Of a stretch of DNA of 64,000 nt, positions 23,241 through 34,983 are shown piece by piece. A program made the translations under genes and the position numbers. Positions within the stretch are counted from its first letter, which is position 1. Every line of letters begins with the position of its first letter. Below the pieces are notes generated by a model. It was not told the origin of the DNA and made no database searches. It worked only from the letters and a program-made list of their open reading frames with translations. Source of the DNA: Pictodentalium vernedei (Eukaryota > Mollusca > Scaphopoda > Dentaliida > Dentaliidae); assembly GCA_031216915.1 (NCBI GenBank), contig CM062297.1, positions 528,820,971 to 528,884,970 on the forward strand, read 5' to 3'.

Positions 23241-24085
23241 CCTTTACCCCAGACAAGGCAGGGGAATGGGTAATGATTGGAGGGGGGGTGGGGGGACAGA
23301 CATAGTCGAGTCAACAAAAATTTCAAACTTTACCCCAGAGAAACTTGTGAATGTTCCAATTTTGACGGGTGTATGTTGCCCCACTAGGTGGTGCCCTTGT
23401 CAAATTTGTCACCTGCGTGCGTGGCACAAACATATACAGCTACAGAAACGTGTTCACCACTGAGAGAGGTGAACCATTCGTTCTGCAACAATTATGTCAA
23501 TACCAGTAGCCCAATTCCACAAGCCATCACTTCCGAGAAACCGTTTGAAATGAACAACTGTTCTGTAACCATAAGTAATTATTATGGTTAAACAAGGGCT
23601 TCCAATCAAAGATCTCAAAATTTTTAACTTTAATGGTAAATCCTCGAGTGCTTTCCAACTCAGGCTGAAACATCATAAGGTGAATTCTAAACTTTGAACG
23701 CGGAAAGCAGCCAGCATATTTTGTTTTCAGATTGTCACAAACACTTAAACATGATAAATGTTGTCAGTACAAATATAAATATATTTTGTTATTGGTGATA
23801 AAATGACTAAATCCTATAGAACTATTTGTATAGTGGCAGCATAAAATATATTTCGTGATTTGGTTTGGAACTCGCAAAATGACGTCACGAAGACTGTATT
23901 TTTAGATTTAAATTGTTGTCTTCAACATGGCGTTGTTTTATAGTTGGGAGATCAAATACTATCTCCGTTTTCAGCCGAATTGTATTAGAATGGGGATAAC
24001 TATGTTGTATTTGATTATGATTTTACTGTCGCAATTATCCGTTTTACTCAAAACTCAATTTGCGACAGTAAAACCATCGTGGAAG
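23241..24085. other. unassigned spacer
   Basis: It contains a short G-rich stretch at 23281-23297 and a GTCGCAA/TTGCGACAGTAAAAC inverted pair near 24028-24073. No exon is recognised. Confidence 0.4.
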
Positions 24086-24775
24086 TCTGTGAGTCTGCTC
24101 ACATTTTTTTTAGCACAGGCTACACCCCATAGTTCTTGTCTGATAATCACAAAATTTAATATGCAGGTTCAAGGTCATGCCTAGATGAGAACGTCCCATT
24201 TTGGTCATAATTCGTCAACCGTGACAGCTGCATGGGCCCAAAACCTGAAAACTTTTAGCACAGTCTACAGGTCGTATTTATGAAGGGTAACTTGGTAGGA
24301 TGACTCAGTATAATGTCTAGATGAGAATGTCTTATTTTGGTCGGGTTCAGTCAACCATGATGGTCGCAGGGGCAAGTTACCTAGATTCGTTTAGCACAGT
24401 CTGCAGATTGCATTTATGAAGGGATTTCATTGTAAATTGATAGGATGACTTGGTATACTGTCTAGATGAGAATGTCCTATTTTGGCCATGATCGGTCAAC
24501 CATGGCAGCAGCTCAGGCACATGACCTAGATTTGTTTAGCAAAGTTTACAGTTCATATTTGTGAACCAATTTCGTTGTAACTTGGAAGGATAACTCGGTA
24601 TGATGTCTAGTTGAGACTGTCCTATTTTGGTCACGATCGGTTACTCATTACCGCCCCTGGTCATGTGACCTAGATTCCTTTAGCACTGTCTACAGGTTGT
24701 TATTATGAAAGGACTTCTACACCCCATAGTTCTTGTCCAATCATCATGAAATTTCATATGCAGGTTCAAGGTCAT

Positions 24776-26097
24776 GTGTGTGTCACTCTTCATTTCAACA
24801 CAAACCCCTGTGATTTAATTATTGAATATGGCAAATGTTAGAAGACATTTGTCTGAAGCAGAAATGTGGCGGGCTGTAGGGATGGTGGAGCAAGGGGCTA
24901 CCTATCGTCAGGTTGTTGAAACCCTTGGTGTGCACCATACGGTGATCATCAGAGCCTGGGCAAAACTTCAGCAGTATGGCACACCAGTAAGACGGCATGG
25001 TAATGGCAGAGACAGGGCAACATCTGCAGTTGAAGACCGGTTTTTGATCATTCAGGCCCGTAGGAACCGCTTTGACACAGCAACCCAGCTTCGCAGTGAC
25101 CTTCGGAATGCATCCGGGGTAAATGTTTCGACGCAGACTATCCTGGAAAGGCTGTCTCCGATCGAGAAGACCATGTATTCACATTCCGCTTTCCCAGAAC
25201 CACCACCAGGCACGATATGAATCGGCCATGGACCATGTTGGATGGACCAGAGAAGATTGGCGACCTGTCCTTTTTACAGATGAGTCAAGGTACTGCCTAG
25301 ACCACACAGATAGGCATTATAGGGTATGGAGAAGACCAGGAGAAAGACTCCATGCAGCCAACATTGCTGAGCATGACTGCTATGGTGGAGGGTCAATCAT
25401 GGTCTGGGGCGGCATCAGTAGGTATGGATGTACAGAGGTCTGTGTCGTTCAGTGTGGTACATTAACTGCACAGCGGTATACTGATGAGATCCTGGATGTC
25501 CACGTCAGATTGTGTGCATGTGCAGTGGGTGATAGATTCATTCTGATGGACGATAATGCCCATCCTCATGTTGCCCATGCCATTGAGGAGTACCGACAGA
25601 GGGAGGGGCTTGAGCATATGGACTGGCCAGCAAGATCCCCTGACCTCAATCCAATCGAACATGTCTGGAATGAGCTGCAGCTTGCAATTTCAGCCTGTCA
25701 AGTCCAGCAAAGAAGTGTCCAGGAGCTTGGTGCCATGCTGATCCAAGAATGGAACAACAACCCACAAAGGACCACCAGAAACCTGATTGGGAGCATGAGA
25801 AGGTGTTGTCAAGCTGTAATTAACACTACTGGGTCTCATACTCAATATTGAACCCATACCAGTTCGCTCCGTCAACTTTTTGGCAAATTGAAAAATTTCC
25901 TCTTTTACCAATAATATCCACTTTCCATGGTTATCGCATTCAAAAGCTAAAAAATAATGGCAAACACCAATAAAATCTTAATTTCTGTACTTAAATCATT
26001 AAAGATATAATTAAATAAAAAATATATACAGGTACACTTTTCATTACAATATTTCAACTGAAACGTAAAACAAGTAGTTGGATATACTTGGTGCTTA
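24776..26097 (+). mobile_element. Tc1/mariner DNA transposon (DD34E)
   Basis: About 1.3 kb of sequence unlike the F array on either side, the usual size for Tc1. It encodes one transposase (24822-25851). I could not find convincing terminal inverted repeats or a clear TA duplication, so the ends are set by where F-type sequence stops and resumes. It may have lost its tips. It is younger than the F copy that it interrupts. Confidence 0.75.
24822..25851 (+). pseudogene. Tc1-type transposase, one frameshift
   Basis: The enzyme binds the element's ends and moves it by cut and paste. The N-terminal 120 codons form paired helix-turn-helix domains (TYRQVVETLGVHHTVIIRAW is the first recognition segment). 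The C-terminal frame has the DDE catalytic core: D in VLFTDESRY, D in LMDDNAHPH, and E in DLNPIEHVWN with exactly 34 residues between the last two, as in Tc1 (DD34E). The GGG block (GGGSIMVWGGI) is intact. The two halves lie in different frames; the shift falls close to 25150, between ILERL and CLRSRRP, where about one base appears lost. The rest is open to the stop at 25851. A recent loss or a sequencing indel would both fit. Confidence 0.85.
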
Positions 26098-26700
26098 GCA
26101 AACTTCGAGTAGTATATTTGTGAAGCGATTTCATTGTAACTTGGAAGGACAACTTGGTATGATGTACTGTCCTATTTTGGTCACAGCTGGTACCGCCGCC
26201 TGGTCACGGGACCTAGATTCCTTTATCACAGGCTGCAGGTTGTTTTTAAGAAGGGATTTCATTCTAACTTGGTAGAAATAACTCTGTATGATATCTAGAT
26301 GAGACTGTCCTATTTTGGTCATGATCGGTCCGTGACCGCCGGACTAGCATGTGACCTAGATTCCTTTAGCAAAGTTTACAAGTGATATTTATATGAAGGG
26401 ATATCATTGTAACTTGTAGGATGACTCATTTTGGAATGATTTTACTGTAACTTGATAACTTTGGTTGACATAAGTTAACGGTGAGGGCCACATCAACCCA
26501 GGCCTCAATTCTTTAGTATGGTACACCTCAAATTATTCTTATTGAAAACACAGCATGCAGGGAACAGAAATTAACATATTCTCAATTATCACAATTCTTG
26601 TCGTATTTCATAATCCTTTTATAAACATTGAACATTATCCTTTTCATCAAACACTACTCACAATCAAGTTAAGCTACAGTGTCACTGACACTTTCATTTC

Positions 26701-26747
26701 ATAAATCTGGTTGTGACTGCTGCGCAGCAGCCATGACCAGATTTTAT
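26701..26747. repeat. 47-bp hairpin around CTGCTGCGCAGCAG
   Basis: An imperfect inverted repeat with outer arms ATAAATCTGGT and ACCAGATTTTAT and a perfect GC core, immediately beyond the end of F copy 3. A similar AAATCAGGTCATGGCTG hairpin is at 41702-41748. Confidence 0.7.
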
Positions 26748-26764
26748 GAAAAATATCATTGAAA

Positions 26765-26960
26765 TACCCAGAAGGTTAAGAGTTAATCTATTATATCTTG
26801 TTTGACAGAGCTCCAAATATTTTATTTTTTGCCTCAAAAACATGATGATGATCCCTCATCAGGACAAGTGCATTCCTATGAGGGCTCATTGACTATGGTT
26901 TGGGGCAATAAACAAACAAAAAATTTGAATGGGAATTTTAGTGAATACCACTGGATGGAT
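26765..26960 (+). repeat. degenerate TTAA MITE (A-like)
   Basis: Contains TTGTTTGACAGAGCTC, then a ATGATCCCTCATCAGGAC hairpin half and GGGAATTTTAGTGAATACCAC, an eroded family A signature. It appears to mix family B and A blocks. Confidence 0.45.
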
Positions 26961-27338
26961 TAAGGCTCCACAAATTCTCTTTTTTGGCTGAAATCAAATA
27001 CTGAATTGAATCTTGCAAATTATTCAAATCCAAATCAAATCTGAATTGAATCGATTTCTGCAGCAAATAATCTGTCAAGAAGCACTGTGGGAAATTCTCT
27101 GTGTTGTATATTCAAACCTCATCAATCAGCAAAGAAACGAACAGATATCAGAGTTCTCAAAGTATTTCAGCATTTTACTCTATCACTGGGAAAGGGATGA
27201 ATCCAAGATGAAATTGTAATATAACATTCTTAATTGTTAGGTTTAAGGGAGAAAGTTAGTACCATGACATATAGTTCATAATGTCAGGTTCAAGGGCAAA
27301 GTCAACAAAGAGGTATGCAGCATGGTCTGTTGCGATTT

Positions 27339-27585
27339 CATCCGACATCAGCACAATTGAATCCCCCCTGGGAACCCCGGGAAATGAAGCAGTACTTGTT
27401 TCCCATTGTAAACAGACTTTGTTTCACTTGTAAAATAGGACCCAGTCACCAATGCTTGGGTTGGAAGACCTCTACAATGGGCAACATTGATATAAACAGT
27501 TGGCTGGACTTGACTTTTTCTCATGTTGTGGTCACAATTAGTCACTGTGCAGAAGTATGTGACCTTAAACCCCAATAAATAAATA
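27339..27585 (+). repeat. dispersed repeat J, copy 2
   Basis: Blocks GGGAACCCCGGGAAATGAAG, TTTGTTTCACTTGTAAAATA and GGTTGGAAGACCTCTACAAT are shared with J copies at 13560, 57000 and 59080. An open frame of 87 codons here is incidental to the repeat. Confidence 0.5.
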
Positions 27586-27697
27586 GCACAATTGAATAGT
27601 GCCAGTAAACACCCTTTCCTTTGCCTGTCAATGGGGAGTAACTCTGTTGACTTTTACAGCCCTTCATTTAACAGGCTATTTCCAGGTGCATATAATG

Positions 27698-27872
27698 AGC
27701 GAGAGTATTATTATCCCTGATGTTAAGGGTGTGAGATCTGGGAAATCTCACCTGAGGGCAAGATATTTGGGCCAGACACTCGGCTTGAGTGTCTGGACCA
27801 AATATCTTGTCCCAAGGGTGAGATTTCCCCATCTCACACCCACCCCCATCAGGGATAATATTTCTCCCTCAC
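27698..27872. repeat. 175-bp foldback, long imperfect hairpin
   Basis: Outer arms TATTATTATCCCTGATG and CATCAGGGATAATATT; inner arms GGCAAGATATTTGG...CCAGACACT and their complement around a loop near 27785. Each arm is about 85 bp. This is a single foldback MITE or an arm-to-arm inversion. Confidence 0.8.
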
Positions 27873-28368
27873 CAAAACACCCAGAGGTCATCAAAAGTAA
27901 TTCAGGGGCATGTGCAGCTATATATCGAACAGTTTTGTTGATGATTTCTGAAAAAAACTGATTTGCTTATCAGAAAGGGCGCACATAAGTTCTGTATAAA
28001 CCACAGGCATATATACCACAAAATTAATTCCCAACGCCAGCAAGAAAGGGGTTAAAGATTTGTAGCAAAATGAATATTGACTCATCTGATAATGTCATAT
28101 TACGAATTCTGCAACATATTCGCATAACTTTTTGACGGGAATTTCATGCAACTCACCCCACTCATAACAGCGTTCACCCAAAAATTTATACAAAAGAGTC
28201 AAGTGTCCTTTGGTTTTGCAGTCTGTGTTTTTATTTCTGTTTCCTTTGACAAATATTTGTTTCCTAATATTTACGAAATGTAACACCATGTTGTTTGTTT
28301 ACAGAAAAATGTGCGATGGTTGAATAGTCCGCGCTCATTAAATATGCTAATAAACCGATCACGTGGGT

Positions 28369-28396
28369 CATGTGAGATAGATATCTATCTCACATG
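28369..28396. repeat. 28-bp perfect palindrome
   Basis: Symmetric around GATATC at 28380-28385, with outer CATGTGAGATAG arms. A CACGTG E-box-like ATCACGTGGG precedes it at 28359. Function unknown. Confidence 0.8.
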
Positions 28397-28489
28397 GCCT
28401 TCTCACATGGGACATGCATTTTTTAGGAAGTGGGGGTGGGGGGGATGGAGAAAAAACCCAGTGTCTTTTAATTTCATATACCTTGCCAT

Positions 28490-29485
28490 TAATGGTTTAT
28501 TACCATTTCATCAATTACCACTTCATCAATTACCCCTTCATCAATTCCCTTTTCATCAATTACCACTTCATCACAGACTCATAATATGTTTAAAATTTAT
28601 TTAGAGAGATTTATGTATAAATTATTAATATTTATAAATTGAAAATAAAAAGAAACTCAAAGCCAAGTTAGATAGTGGTGAACTTTGCATTGACAAATTT
28701 TTAGATTGTGCTAAATATTTGTGTTCAATATAATTACCATACATGTAGTTCTTTGTCCAAAACAGAATAACACATATAAAAGGTCTGTTCATTATGACAA
28801 TTGTTTTTGTTCATTATTTCTGCCAAAGAGTTCAAAATTTATCAGTGTAATGTACAAATAATAAAACAATATCATGATTTTTAGAGACATTACAATATAT
28901 TAACAGCTCAACAGAAATAGTTAACAGCCCAAGCGTTTTCTGGTGGGCTGTTAACCATTTCTGATGAGCTGTTGAGACAATGTAATGACCAACAAAGTCA
29001 TGTTATTTCTATTCTTGCCACTCTCGTAGAATTTGTAAGTTTATATTAAAAATAAGATAAATGAATAGTTTGCCAGTTCCGAAAATATGGAAAATAGCTA
29101 GAAAATAATCACCAGCACAAATTTTATGTTACAAAATAGAGTTGTTTACAAATTACTATAGAATATCTTTCGACTTCCTAGAGAAATTTGTTCATGTACA
29201 AAATTTATCAGTGTAATATACAAATAATAAAACAATATCATGATTTTGAAGGGCATTTCAATATATTAACGGCTCAACAGAATTAGTTAACAGCCCAAAA
29301 GCATTTTCTGGAGGGCTGTTAACCATTTCTGATGAGCAGTTGATACACTATAATGTAAACATTATGAGTCTGTGATGAAGTGGTAATTGATGAGGTGGGA
29401 AATGATGAAAAGGGAATTGATGAAGGGGTAACCGGTGAAATGGTAATTGATAAAGTGGGAAGACACCCCATTAATACCCATTGCA
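28490..29485. mobile_element. foldback element with 15-bp subrepeat arms
   Basis: About 1 kb with inverted arms of roughly 100 bp (28497-28590 and 29366-29462). Each arm is made of five or six 15-bp units like TTCATCAATTACCAC. The interior contains a direct duplication (28830-28985 and 29195-29345), and each copy carries a TTAACAGCCC...GGGCTGTTAA hairpin. Arms built of short tandem units are the hallmark of Foldback-type elements. No transposase is encoded. Confidence 0.65.
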
Positions 29486-30583
29486 AAAAAACTCTCACAA
29501 ATACCATGGGTTATTTGTAAGAACAGATTTTTGGCTAAAAAGAGCTCTGCAATTACCTAAATAAATTTTTCAAGGACTTTCTTTGACTTTTCCAAGGAAG
29601 TCTGATTTTCAAGCTCTTTCAAGGTCTGGAATTTCAGTTTAAACTTTACATTTACACTCTTTTAAGCACTTTCACGGAATCACAAAATTAGCCATCTGAC
29701 AAATTTTTAAGATCCCTAATAAATTTTTAGGATCACAAAAAAATTGTGAGAATGGTACATATTTATTTATACAGTGGTGAGTTATATTCCTGAAAGTTTC
29801 AATACATCCTCTTGTCAATATGCACCATTGTATTAAGTTTCATAACAATTTTTATCACACGCCTATGCATTTATTTAAAAAAATTACATGCTTTTTCTGC
29901 AAAAGCCAAAGTGAACAATAAAAATTTTTGTATTGTCCTTGAACAATACAAATCATGTGCACAGACTATTTAACTATTTCTTTTTTTTTACGTTTTGGTT
30001 ATTTTTGGCAATAATTTGTGTTTTTAATATTTTTTTAGTAAACTGTAGGCATGCAATAAATACAGAACAGCACACACGTTCGAACTGTCATTTTTTTTAC
30101 TGCACTCGATCAGTTTTGGCGGAGGGATAATATTGAACTCAAAGCCAAAAATGACAGTTCAAATGTGAATGCCGATCTGTCTATGTCTTGAATTAGTTCC
30201 GATTTGGTGACCTGGGTGATTTTTTGGTTTTTTGTCCACAGATGAACAGTTTTAAAAACTAAGACAGCTGTCTAATTTGCATAATTTAAGCACAAGAGAA
30301 AGACATTTATATGTTATGTACATTGTGCTATTTGTTCCCACACCAAAAATAACCAAAATCTGAATCACCATTAGGAAGTTCTCGCATAAAAAGTGATGTT
30401 GTTGTTGTTTTGTAATAAAATAGCGTATTTTCAATTTTTACAGCTGTCAGAACCCAAATTGTAACATCCTCTTCCTCTTGGCAATAACACCACCAAATTA
30501 AGTTTCATAGCAATTGGCCATGAATTAATTGAGTCTTGGTTATTTGGTTGATTTGTTTTTTTTGTCCACAGACAGACAGTTTT
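29486..30583. other. unassigned AT-rich spacer
   Basis: A TTCGAACTGTCATTTTT / AAAAATGACAGTTCAAA inverted pair (30078 and 30148) and a TTTGCATAATTTAAGCAC trace of element E near 30278 are visible. No exon. Confidence 0.4.
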
Positions 30584-32032
30584 AACTAGAGGTACTGTGA
30601 GAAAACATACAAAGTGATACCCCCCTTGGAAATGTCAGAACGGAATTATATTGCTTCATGCACATCTTCATATGGAGTTCTTCCATTGTGTAAATTTTCA
30701 TGAAAATTCTTCATACGTTTAGGAGGAGTTGCGCTTACAAGGATGGACAGACAGTATAAGTTAGATTATCTCCCCTTGGAAATGTCAGAACGGAATTATA
30801 TTGCTTCATGCACATCTTCATATGGAGTTCTTCCATTGAGTAAATTTTCATGAAAATTCTTCTTACGGTTTTGGACGAGTTGCGCTTACAAGGATGGACA
30901 GACGGTATAAGTTAGATTATCTCCCCTTGGAAATGTCAGAACGGAATTATATTGCTTCATGCACATCTTCATATGGAGTTCTTCCACTGTGTAAAGTTTC
31001 ATGAAAATTCTTCAAACGGTTTAAAGGAGTTGCCCTTACAAGGATGGACAGATGGTCTAAGTTAGATTATCTCCCCTTGGAAATGTCAGAACGCAATTAT
31101 ATTGCTTCATGCACATCTTCATATGGAGTTCTTCCATTGTGTAAAGTTTCATGAAAATTCTTCAAACGGTTTAGGAGGAGTTGCGCTTACAAGGATGGAC
31201 ATACGGTATAAGTTAGATTATCTCCCCTTGGAAATGTCAGAATGGAATTATATTGCTTCATGCACATCTTCATATGGAGTTCTTCCACTGTGTAAAGTTT
31301 CATGAAAATTCTTCAAACGGTTTAAAGGAGTTGCCCTTACAAGGATGGACAGATGGCCTAAGTTAGATTATCTCCCCTTGGAAATGTCAGAACGGAATTA
31401 TATTGCTTCATGCACATCTTCATATGGAGTTCTTCTATTGTGTAAATTTTCATGAAAATTCTTCATACGGTTCAGGAGGAGTTGCACTTACAAGGATGGA
31501 CAGACGTTATAAGTTAGATTATCTCCCCTTGGAAATGTCAGAATGATATTATATTGCTTCATGCACATCTTCATATGGAGTTCTTCCATTGTGTAAAGTT
31601 TCATGAAAATTCTTCTAATGGTTTAGGAGGAGTTGCGCTTACAAGGATGGACAGACAGTATAAGTTAGATTATCTTCCCTTGGAAATGTCAGAACGGAAT
31701 TATATTGCTTCACGTACATCTTCATATGGAGTTCTTCCATTGTGTAAAGTTTCATGAAAATTCTTCTAATGGTTTAGGAGGAGTTGCGCTTACAAGGATG
31801 GACAGACAGTATAAGTTAGATTATCTTCCCTTGGAAATGTCAGAACGGAATTATATTGCTTCACGTACATCTTTATATGGAGTTCTTCCATTGTGTAAAG
31901 TTTCATGAAAATTCTTCAAACGGTTTAGGAGGAGTTGCGCTTACAAGGATGGACAAACGGACAGATGGACGGACAGGGTGATTCCTATATACCCCCCCCC
32001 CCCCCCCAACTTTGTTCGCAGGGGGTATAATA
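30584..32032 (+). mobile_element. tandem-repeat element D, copy 2
   Basis: Starts AACTAGAGGTACTGTGAG and ends with a C-run then AACTTTGTTCGCAGGGGGTA. About nine near-identical 151-bp units follow each other, with AAGTTAGATTATCTCCCC, ATTATATTGCTTCATGCACA and AGGAGGAGTTGCGCTTACAA. Because the unit length is not a multiple of three, frames of 67 codons recur; they are not genes. The unit identity suggests recent homogenisation. Confidence 0.75.
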
Positions 32033-33062
32033 ACTAAGATGGCTGAACTAATTTGTATTTGTATCAAGGTCCAAAATGAGTGTCATGCATTAATTGAGTT
32101 GTGATTTTTGTTTCCGCATATGGATGGACAGACAGCTGGCCTGATGGATGGATGGACAGACAAAAGACTGATTGTTATATCCCCCATTTTTTGGTCGGGG
32201 AATAAAATTGATGAGTAAAATTTATGAAAAAATGTCATCTAGATGGACAGTAAACCATTGTGTGCAGATCGAAATGCAGGAAGGAAATTTTTGACAATTT
32301 ATAGATATGAGTGGTATTAGAATTTTTAGTTTGGGATTAGTTTCAGTATTTTTAGGGGAGCACACTGCAGTATTGGTTCTGTATTCGGTATCTGACTTGA
32401 CAAATATTTTCTGATAGAACCAACGGGGAATTCACATCAGGAAAATACAGAATAAGTTCTTGTATCATTCTACATGTATCACAGCACCACAAATGCCACT
32501 GCAAATGAGCTCCACTTTGGCCTTCTTTGGCCAACAGAAATCATATCCACGGTAATTTTGTGACTTGTTCCAAACACACCTTAAACTTTAAAGGCCTATT
32601 TAAAACTTTTTCAATCTCAGAGCATGTACCCTTAATATGCCATCAATAGGAGGTCCTGCTAACAATAGACAAATCAGCTGGGTAGTAATTTCTAGTCTAG
32701 TCTTGAATGTCTTAACTAGAAATCACTGCTAAGCAACTGGATATTTTCAGGTTGTAGTCTAGTGGGAATTCAAGACAATTGCAAAAGCCCTTAAGGGTTA
32801 ACTGAAAAGAAAATCAGTCACTTCTTCATAAAAATGAACACTTCAACTGTTAGCAAATGCATAAAAATTTGAAATTAAAGATAGTTTTGGTATTCAATGA
32901 TTGGTTCGGTTCGGTTTTTCAGTATCCCCTTAACATCGGTGTCAGTTCGATTTTTTGGTATAATTGCCCATCTATTCTGACAAACATATGGCCCTTTCAG
33001 ACAGTGTCTTGGATGTATAATACCAAGAATATATTGAAATGTCAAACCAACACATTCATTTT
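32033..33062. other. unassigned spacer with a weak MITE trace
   Basis: Between 32578 and 32805 an imperfect inverted structure ends GCCCTTAAGGGTTAACT, similar to 12318-12545. No exon is recognised. Confidence 0.35.
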
Positions 33063-34983
33063 TAGCTCCTCTTGACAAAGTTAAGCTGAGCTAATCTCAT
33101 TGCTCTCCATCCATCTGTCTTCTGTCAACACCATGTTTTGGTCTTCTCCTGCAAAACCACTGGGCTAATTCAAGTGAAAGTTTGTGTGATTGATGGTCCT
33201 GAAGGGGTATTGCAGTTTTGTTCTCATCATGCCCAGACCCATAGGGAGGGAGTGGGGGAAAATGCTCCAAAATATTTTTAAAATCTTCTTCTCATGAACC
33301 AGTGTGTACAATAACTTGATATTTGTTATGAAGCTTCCTTTTGAGGTGTAGATTCAAGTTTGTTCAAACGAAGTTTGTGAAGCAATATTTGGCTTTTTAA
33401 TGGGAGTGGTAAGATTTTTGCCCCGCCCAAAATTTATATTTTCTGAACTGATGGTCCGGTTTGAACCAAATTTGGTATGTGGTATTATTGGGTCATAAGT
33501 ACTTGATTCATGCAAAAAAACCTAACTTCCCACATCCCCATGGGGAACCCTGGAAGCTGAAAATAGAAATATTTTCAAACGCCCATATTTCTCAAACCAC
33601 ACGGAACAGAGAGCTGTTATTTGGTTTGAAGCATCCTTAGGACCAGTAGAATTGAATAAAAAAAATTGCCATTGCTTGTGTTAGGGTGTTCTGTAATGGG
33701 CATCGAAAAAATGCTGATTCAGCATATTTACAAACATTTGTAAAAATCTTTTCTCAGGAATCAATCATAAGAATCTTTTGATATTTGGTATACAGCATTC
33801 ATAGGGGGTCAGATACAAGTTTGTTAAAATAAAGCCCATTGGTTCATATTTGGGCCCAATACAGGAGCCCAAATTTTTAACTTGGGATTATTCTTTAAAA
33901 ATCATCTTCAGAACCATCAGTCAGAATCTTTTAATGTTTGGTATACATCATTGTTATGAGGGTCAGATTCAAGATTGTTCAAACCAAGTCCCTAGATTAA
34001 TATTTGGGCTTCCCATGGAAGCCCAAATTTTAACTTTGTTCAATATGGGGGATAATTTTTAAAAATCTTCTTCAGATCCACCAGTCAGAATGCTTTCATG
34101 TTTGGTATGCAATATCTCTAAGGGGTCAGATTCAAGTTTGTACAAATTAGATCCCTAGGTATATATTTGGGCTCTTTATGGTGGCCCAAATTTTTACTTA
34201 GTGCGATATGAGGGAATTTCTTTAAAAATCTTCTTCTGATCCACCAGTCAGAATGCTTTCATATTTGGTATACAACATCTCTAGGAAGTCAGATTCATGT
34301 TTTTTTCAATTCGAGTGCCTTGGTTTATATTTGGGCTCCATATGGGAACCTGAAATTTAACTTAGTACAATATGAGGGAATTTCTTCAAAAATCTTCTTC
34401 AGATCCACTAGTCAGAATGCTTTCATATTTGGTATACAACATCTCTATGGGAGTCAGATTCAAGTTTGTTCAAATCGGGTCCATAGGTTAATATTGGACT
34501 CGCTATGGTAGCCCAAATTTTAACTTAGTGCAATATGAAGAAATTTCTTTAAAATTTCTCTTCTTCGGATCCAACAGTCAGAATGCTTTCATATTTGGTA
34601 CACAACATCTCTAGGGAAGTCAGATTCAAGTGTGTTCAAATCAAGAGTCTGGGTTAATATTTGGGCTCCCGATGGGTGCTAGAATTGGCCATGTTGCTGA
34701 AGAATTAAACATTTTGTATTCAGTACCCTCTAGAGGTGTGTAACTAAGATTAATCCACATAGGTTGAATCAAGGGGCTTCATAGGGGAGCTCTACATTTT
34801 ACATTATGATCAACTGAAGAAAAGGCATGATGCCCAGATTATTTTTGTTGCTCCTGAGGGACTGAAGGATTGACAATGATGCATCCTGTGGAGATGGATT
34901 GTTTAAGGTAGACTCATTCTTGGACTCTGTTTATATTGTGTTCTGTTCAAGATGAGCATTTCAGGCCCTGTGGGGCCTCTTGT
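33063..34983 (+). mobile_element. tandem-repeat element G, copy 2
   Basis: The uninterrupted version of the element at 539-4510. It has 5' hairpin TAGCTCCTCTTGACAAAG, an opening block CACCATGTTTTGGTCTTCTC, about nine units near 170 bp, and the 3' hairpin GGCCCTGTGGGGCC followed by TCTTGTT. At GTTTTGTTC (33215-33223) it shows the site that element E occupies in copy 1. Confidence 0.65.

Larger units (their letters stand above)
24086..26697 (+). mobile_element. tandem-repeat element F, copy 3, interrupted by Tc1
   Basis: The right end is complete (AAGCTACAGTGTCACTGACA then CTTTCAT). The left start is replaced by other sequence, entering the family near GGAAGTCTGTGAGTCTG. Units are of the F type with CCTATTTTGGTCA variants. 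A Tc1-type element interrupts the array between about 24776 and 26097. Confidence 0.65.

Noticed and set aside
24776-26097. Terminal inverted repeats for the Tc1 element from CACTCTTCATTTCAAC near 24783 and CACTTTTCATTACAAT near 26035
   Set aside because: The two match in direct, not inverted, orientation and are short; likely chance.
30600-32000. Series of similar 67-codon frames (for example 31102, 31554, 31705)
   Set aside because: They are the same frame through successive 151-bp repeat units of element D; not genes.
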